Assembly: GCA_013911135.1 (NCBI GenBank)
Contig: JACERO010000075.1
Coordinates: 30,788 to 94,787 of the forward strand
Direction of reading: 5' to 3'
Source of the DNA: Candidatus Nitrosopumilus sp.
Lineage (GTDB): Archaea; Thermoproteota; Nitrososphaeria; Nitrososphaerales; Nitrosopumilaceae
Length of the DNA stretch: 64,000 bases
This document shows positions 59,524-64,000 of this stretch, in pieces. The position numbers and the translations under genes were made by a program. The notes below the pieces were generated by a model. That model was not told the DNA's origin. It was given only the letters and a program-made list of their open reading frames with translations, and made no database searches. Each line of letters begins with the position of its first letter. Positions within the stretch are counted from its first letter, which is position 1.

Positions 59524-61047
59524 ATGGATAAAATTCTAGTTTTAGATTTTGGGTCACAATACAGCCATTTGATTTGTAGAAGAATTAGAGAATTTTCTGT
59601 TTATGCAGAACTTGTTCCTTTTGATATTAGTTATGAAGAATTACAAAAACACAATCCAAAAGGAATAATTTTTTCAGGAGGTCCATCAAGTGTTTATGAT
59701 TCAGATGCTCCAGTTCCAGAAAATAAAATTTTTGATATGAATTTACCATTGCTTGGAATTTGTTATGGACATCAATTAATTGTAAATAAATACGGTGGTA
59801 AAATAAAAAGAGCAAACAAAGAATATGGTTCATCCTTACTTACAATTGATAATGATAAAGATCTTCTAAGTGATGTAGGAGAATCAGTCAGAGCATGGAT
59901 GAGTCATGGTGATGAAGCAGAAGAAATTCCTCCAGGATTTCAAGTAATAGGCCATACAGAAAGTGCAAAAGCTGCTGCAATTGCATCAGAGGAAAAATCA
60001 ATTTATGGAATTCAATTTCATCCTGAAGTGGCACATACAGAACAAGGTACTGAAATTCTAAAGAATTTTGTTTTGAAAGTATGTAAAGCAAAACAAGATT
60101 GGACTATGGAGGGTTTTGTTGATACAGCTGTAGAAAAAATTTCAAAGATAGAAGGGGATGTACTTTGTGGAGTTAGTGGAGGTATAGATTCAACTGTAGC
60201 TGCATTACTAATTCACAAAGCACTTGGAAATAGACTCAAATGTGTTTTTGTAAATAATGGTTTGTTACGATTAAACGAAGAAACAGAAATTAAGGAAATG
60301 TTCAAAGACAATTTCAATGTAAATTTTACAGCAGTTAATGCAGCTGATGAATTTCTTGGTAAACTCAAAGGAGTAGAAGATCCTGAAAGAAAAAGAAAAA
60401 TTGTAGGTGAGGAGTTTATTCGTGTTTTTACTGAATTCTCTGAAAAAAATGGTCCTTTCAAATGGTTAGCCCAAGGTACACTTTATCCTGATGTAATTGA
60501 AAGCGGAGTTTCAAAGGGACCAGCATCTGTAATAAAGTCTCATCACAATGTAGGAGGATTACCAGATTGGCTCAATTTAGAAATTTTAGAGCCACTAAGA
60601 GAATTATACAAAGATGAGGTAAGAAAGATAGCAAAGATTCTAAAAGTTCCAGAGAAACTTTTGATGAGACATCCATTCCCAGGTCCAGGACTAGCTGTTA
60701 GAATAATAGGAGAAATAACTCCAACAAAACTTCAGATTTCCAAAGTAGCAAGCAAAATTGTTGAAGATGAATTAATGGAGGCAGGCTTGTATGACAAAGT
60801 TTGGCAAGCTTATGCTGCAGTTGGAGACGATAAAGCAGTAGGTGTTGTTGGCGATGAAAGAAGATATGGAAACATTGTCATGATACGAGTTGTAGATTCT
60901 ATTGATGCAATGACTGCAGATTGGACAAGACTTCCATATGGTCTTTTAGAAAAAATTAGCAATAAAATTACAAATGAAATTGAAGATGTTACATGGGTAA
61001 CATATACCATTTCAAGTAAACCCCCTGCAACAATTGAACCCCAGTAG
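59524..61047 (+). CDS. guaA: GMP synthase (glutamine-hydrolysing), single chain
   Basis: A 507-residue two-domain enzyme converting XMP to GMP. The amidotransferase domain (1-190) has LLGICYGHQ with the Cys nucleophile and GIQFHPEVAHT. The ATP-pyrophosphatase domain has the P-loop-like CGVSGGIDSTVAALL, and the C-terminal dimerisation domain ends WVTYTISSKPPATIEPQ. Many archaea carry the two halves as separate genes, so the fused form is worth noting. The start at 59524 follows directly on the preceding stop; the longer frame from 59500 overlaps it. Confidence 0.97.
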   Translation: MDKILVLDFGSQYSHLICRRIREFSVYAELVPFDISYEELQKHNPKGIIFSGGPSSVYDSDAPVPENKIFDMNLPLLGICYGHQLIVNKYGGKIKRANKEYGSSLLTIDNDKDLLSDVGESVRAWMSHGDEAEEIPPGFQVIGHTESAKAAAIASEEKSIYGIQFHPEVAHTEQGTEILKNFVLKVCKAKQDWTMEGFVDTAVEKISKIEGDVLCGVSGGIDSTVAALLIHKALGNRLKCVFVNNGLLRLNEETEIKEMFKDNFNVNFTAVNAADEFLGKLKGVEDPERKRKIVGEEFIRVFTEFSEKNGPFKWLAQGTLYPDVIESGVSKGPASVIKSHHNVGGLPDWLNLEILEPLRELYKDEVRKIAKILKVPEKLLMRHPFPGPGLAVRIIGEITPTKLQISKVASKIVEDELMEAGLYDKVWQAYAAVGDDKAVGVVGDERRYGNIVMIRVVDSIDAMTADWTRLPYGLLEKISNKITNEIEDVTWVTYTISSKPPATIEPQ

Positions 61048-61055
61048 TGAAAAAT

Positions 61056-61409
61056 ATGGAATATGAAAAAATTTGTGATGAAATTTTAGAATGTGATAAA
61101 AAAATCAGATATGTAGGAGTATATGATTATGGTGAACTTTATGATAAGATGAGGCCAGGGTTGAAAAGTCATTTATCAAAAGAAGAAACTGAGTTGTCTT
61201 TATCTCAAGCAATTTACAGATGGTCTACCCGTAAAAAAACTGCAGGAAAAATTGGAAGGCCTATTTTTGCATTAGCAAAATATGAGAAAATTTATCGAGT
61301 AACTATTCCTATTGGAGGAGCAGGATTGATTTTGATTAGCACAGAATTAGATGCAGACGTAATTAAAATTGTTGATAAGATTTTAGAAATTAAAAATAAA
61401 TATTCTTGA
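61056..61409 (+). CDS. small protein of unknown function
   Basis: A 117-residue protein (ATG at 61056; a GTG at 61047 overlaps the guaA stop). It has a helical first half (YEKICDEILECDKKIRYVGV) and a segment RWSTRKKTAGKIGRPIFAL rich in basic residues, then a hairpin (YRVTIPIGGAGLILISTELD) and a terminal helix. The layout resembles a widespread thaumarchaeal roadblock/profilin-like or DUF family, which I cannot name with certainty. It is probably in the guaA transcript. Confidence 0.65.
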   Translation: MEYEKICDEILECDKKIRYVGVYDYGELYDKMRPGLKSHLSKEETELSLSQAIYRWSTRKKTAGKIGRPIFALAKYEKIYRVTIPIGGAGLILISTELDADVIKIVDKILEIKNKYS

Positions 61410-61419
61410 TATTCACAAA

Positions 61420-62336
61420 TTAATTAGAATTTACATTAATAGTTCCTTGGGAAATTAGATATTCTATTGCCGATAGTAATTCATTTTCTGAAATTGTTTC
61501 ATTTGCATACTAAACAAAAATATCGTGTACCCAAGAAGGAATTTTATCGGATTCTATACTGTCTTCAACATCATCTATCATGTCTGGAACTATTACATCA
61601 ATGAAGTCATCCAGAGTATCTTCAACGTCTCCTCTTATCTCTAAAATTATTTCATCAATGGAGTCATCTAAGGTATCTTCACGTTCAGATTCATCGTCTA
61701 TTTCACAAATTGTAATAAGTTCTTCGTCAAATTCAATCAAATCTGAATTCTCAGAAAAAAAGTTAAATTGTTCATCGTCAGTCATAGAACAAAAGTTTCC
61801 TAGTTGGTCTTCAAGATCATCATAGTATTCTTCAGATGTTACTAATTCTTCAGATGTTACTAATTCTTCAGATGTTACTAATTCTTCAACTTCATTTTGA
61901 GTAACAATTATTGGTATACTTGATTTAATAATAGAAAATTCTTCAACAGCTCCACTAGAACCAAATTGAGAATAAATTCTAAGTATATAATCTCCCATCA
62001 AGTCTTCATCATTTTGACCAGGTTCAATATAGTGCAAAATTTTAACTAGAAACAAATTATCTTCTTCTCCACTAATAGCCTTAGGTAAAATTTCAGTGTC
62101 TTTGATAATTTCTCCATCACTTACTCTAGTAACTTCCATGTAGGTATAACCATCTTGAGGATTATAGTTTTGGATTAGAATATCACCCTAATCATTTGTG
62201 GACTTTCATCTAAATCAATTATATTTCCAGAAACAAAATCTATTGTAATTATGGGTAATTCTTTATCACCATAAACTTGATGTGCTTGAAATAAAATAAT
62301 TACAGAAAGCAAACCAAGAATTATCTTTGAAATCAA
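61420..62336 (-). pseudogene. broken secreted protein gene with frameshift and in-frame stop
   Basis: The intact form would be a secreted acidic protein of about 305 residues. A TTG at 62334-62336 opens a signal peptide (ISKIILGLLSVIILFQAHQ). That frame runs to a stop at 62175-62177, and the rest continues in another frame (DILIQNYNPQDGYTYME ...) from about 62184. The main open part ends DKIPSWVHDIFV at a TAG (61510-61512). The same frame continues with YANETISENELLSAIEYLIS to a TAA at 61420-61422, a segment that completes the W-V-x-x-x-x-x-W-Y-A-x-x-x-I repeat seen at the ends of many thaumarchaeal surface proteins. TGG to TAG is the likely change. An 18-base tandem repeat lies inside. Confidence 0.8.
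61827..61888 (-). repeat. 18-base tandem repeat, three copies plus partial
   Basis: ATTCTTCAGATGTTACTA occurs at 61827-61844, 61845-61862 and 61863-61880, followed by 8 matching bases. It encodes repeated LVTSEE units in the minus-strand reading frame. The copies are identical, so slippage is probably ongoing or recent. Confidence 0.9.
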
Positions 62337-62423
62337 TTTCCTTCAAGAATCTATAGGTTTTGATAGTTATATCTATAATCTACATTTTGTTTGACAAATA
62401 GATTCCAAAATAGAATTTATCAG

Positions 62424-63285
62424 TCATAATAAACACGCACCAAAAACCCCAGCAGAGTCACCTAATTTATTTTTCAAAATTGGGGTATCAACCGAGTCTG
62501 AAAAGACCTTGTTGTGAACTGATTCTTTTCCTTCAGTATACAAAAAATCAATATTTGATAAACCTCCGCCTAACAATTACATCTGGATCTAAGATATCTA
62601 TAACGTTAGCAAGCCCATATCCAAAATTTTCTAAAAATTCATTTTTCCATTTTTGTCCAATCTCATTATCAATATTTGAAAGAATGTCAGAAAGAGATTG
62701 TGATTTTCCAGTTAATTCGTTCCATCGTTTTTCTAGTGAAGGACCACTGATGTAAGTCTCTACACATCCAGTTTTACCACAATAACAAGAATTTCCAGTA
62801 CGATATATCGTATGATGTCCCCATTCTCCTCCAATGTTAGTTCGACCAGGATAAAGTTTTCCATCAATTACAATTCCACCGCCAACACTAGTACCCATTA
62901 TCACTCCAAAGACTACACCAAATCCACTAGCAGCACCCATTTTAGATTCAGCCATTGCAAAACAGTTAGCATCATTTTCCATTGATATTTTTTTTTCTAG
63001 TTTATTTTCTAGATCTTCTTTTAGGGATTTTCCAATCAAGCATTGTGTATTACTATTTTTAATTAATCCAGTTTGTTTAGAAATTGCACCAGGTGTACAA
63101 ATTCCTAAAGAAAAGTCTGAGATGTTTACAGAAATGTCTAAGACCAAAGATGAGATAGTATTGATAATTTCTTGATAATTATTTTTTGGGGTTGTGACTC
63201 TTTTTTTTTCTAAAACATTTAGATTTTCATCAAGTAAAATCGCTTCTGTTTTAGTACCACCTAAATCAATACCAATCTTATACAA
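62424..63285 (-). pseudogene. ROK-family sugar kinase, frameshifted near the 3' end
   Basis: A ROK kinase, probably a glucokinase or related hexose kinase. The N terminus KIGIDLGGTKTEAILLD (ATP-binding), GICTPGAIS, ENDANCFAMAE, MGTSVGGGIVIDGKL, GEWGHHTI and the zinc site CYCGKTGCVETYISG are intact. After ILDPDVIV the frame shifts at about 62572, where the expected LGGG and the closing segment (SNIDFLYTEGKESV ... DSAGVFGACLL) continue in another frame to a TGA at 62424-62426. Losing two T bases in GTTTTAGG would explain it. Either a genuine recent mutation or a sequence error is possible. Confidence 0.88.
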
Positions 63286-63340
63286 TGATAATTTATAAAA
63301 ATTAGAAGGCTTAAGTTTTAACTAAAATTTTTGGTAATAC

Positions 63341-64000
63341 CTACTCATTTGGAACAGGTTTTACAAGCATTTTTACCAGCATTTCAAAGATATTTTTATT
63401 TCTGTTGTTGAATCGAAACTCTATTTCTTTGAGATATGGATGAAAATATTGTTTGGGAACTCCTCTATAATGATACATCCAAGTTTTAGCATAACTCCAA
63501 AACCCTTCCATTCCATTGATGTGAGCATCACCTCTTACATACTCATCCATCCCATGAGATACGACCTTGTGCTTTCCCCTCATTATCAAAGATGCATATG
63601 CAGTGTAATCATTCGTGTAATACAGTGAACCTTTTCTAGTGTGTTTTTTGATTAATTCCATTAGAGTATCGTATTTTCTGTCAGGTACTGGAAACGTCAT
63701 GACATGTCCGTTTCTCTTGTATATTCCAAACACTAACGTCTTGCCTTCAGCACCCCAACCACGCTTTCCTTTACGATGACCGCCAAACATTGCCTCATCT
63801 AATTCTAATTTCCCAGACAGTCTGAGATTAATCATTGATGAGTCATAGATTGCTTCTCGAAATATTCTAAATACATGCTCTATTGTTTTGAGACTGATCT
63901 CTGTATAGAACGTATTCTGTATGCAGGAACTCCAAGCGAGAACAAGTAGAGAAGATATACAATTGTATTTGGAGGAATTCTAATTTTTCCAAGATATGTT
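63341..64000 (-). mobile_element. IS1595 (ISXO2-like) transposase, frameshifted and cut by window edge
   Basis: The conserved catalytic part reads LELDEAMFGGHRKGKRG, VFGIYKRNG, YYTNDYTAY, VVSHGMDEYVRG and HINGMEGFWSYAKTWM, a DDE-type pattern of the IS1595/ISXO2 family (first Asp in ELDEAMFGG, second in TNDYTAY, Glu in NGMEGFW). Upstream, TIVYLLYLFSLGVPAYRIR runs in one frame and FYTEISLKTIEHVFRIF in another. The shift lies at 63908-63912, consistent with one missing base. The 5' end is beyond base 64000. I could not identify the terminal inverted repeat at the 63.3-kb side. Confidence 0.88.

Noticed and set aside
61510..61512. TAG read as pyrrolysine or another recoded residue
   Set aside because: No recoding machinery is seen, the same gene also has a frameshift, and a TGG-to-TAG change is simpler.
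61827..61888. 18-base tandem repeat as a CRISPR or iteron origin
   Set aside because: The copies abut without spacers, lie within a coding frame, and encode a repeated LVTSEE motif.

Overview
The window looks like a chromosomal segment of an ammonia-oxidising archaeon of the Nitrosopumilus/Nitrosarchaeum type (Thaumarchaeota, now Nitrososphaerota). The evidence is AT-rich DNA with dense, often overlapping genes and archaeal information-processing genes (TBP, exosome Csl4, aCPSF2-type nuclease, Bud32 and Kae1, archaeosine TGT, TiaS, Dph2, 4-demethylwyosine synthase). It also carries a Rieske/cytochrome b/cupredoxin operon, a very large secreted S-layer-like protein, and many small conserved proteins of thaumarchaeal type. 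Genus-level assignment is inference from protein style and gene order; no search was possible.

Layout. 1-4.4 kb: 3' part of TBP, small unknown genes, a PD-(D/E)XK-like nuclease, a PII protein, a possible structured RNA, a stand-alone RAM protein and a tRNA dihydrouridine synthase. 4.4-9.1 kb: two tandem secreted proteins built almost entirely of thrombospondin type-3-like calcium-binding repeats. 9.2-19.1 kb: RNA and DNA maintenance genes (Taw1, frameshifted RdgB, Bud32, Kae1, YchF-like GTPase, AK6-like kinase, TgtA, ferredoxin, aCPSF2, OGG1) and tRNA-Arg(TCT). 19.1-32.3 kb: envelope and respiration: the bc-complex operon, a large membrane-anchored subtilase with an overlapping secreted partner, and the 1761-residue S-layer-like gene. 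32.5-35.1 kb: a MoaD-like/E1 fusion translationally coupled to threonine synthase. 35.3-43.2 kb: a compact histidine operon (hisG-D-C-HAD-B-H-A-F-I). 43.2-45.4 kb: two paralogous membrane-anchored proteins separated by a rearranged hisG pseudogene. 45.4-53.4 kb: HMG-CoA reductase, a sugar dehydrogenase-like protein, initiator tRNA-Met, TiaS, Dph2, TPR protein, alcohol dehydrogenase, Csl4 and PheA. 53.4-61.4 kb: membrane protein, histidine kinase, GuaB, pterin genes (DHPS-like and MptE-like) and GuaA. 61.4-64 kb: a decayed or error-rich stretch with a broken secreted-protein gene, a frameshifted ROK kinase and a frameshifted IS1595-type transposase cut by the window edge.

How the genes fit together. 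The Rieske, cytochrome b and cupredoxin genes overlap and would form a complex III that passes electrons to blue copper carriers. The histidine genes overlap by about 4 bases through most of the operon, and a HAD phosphatase sits where the histidinol-phosphatase is expected. GuaB and GuaA give IMP to GMP, and the two pterin genes are divergent neighbours. Several tRNA-modification enzymes (Dus, Taw1, Bud32/Kae1, TgtA, TiaS) lie in one 46-kb stretch. The strongest second-look items are the mosaic hisG pseudogene, the MoaD-E1/ThrC coupling, the run of disrupted genes at the right end, the ferredoxin with an Asp in place of a cluster cysteine, and the hairpin-rich gap after the PII gene.
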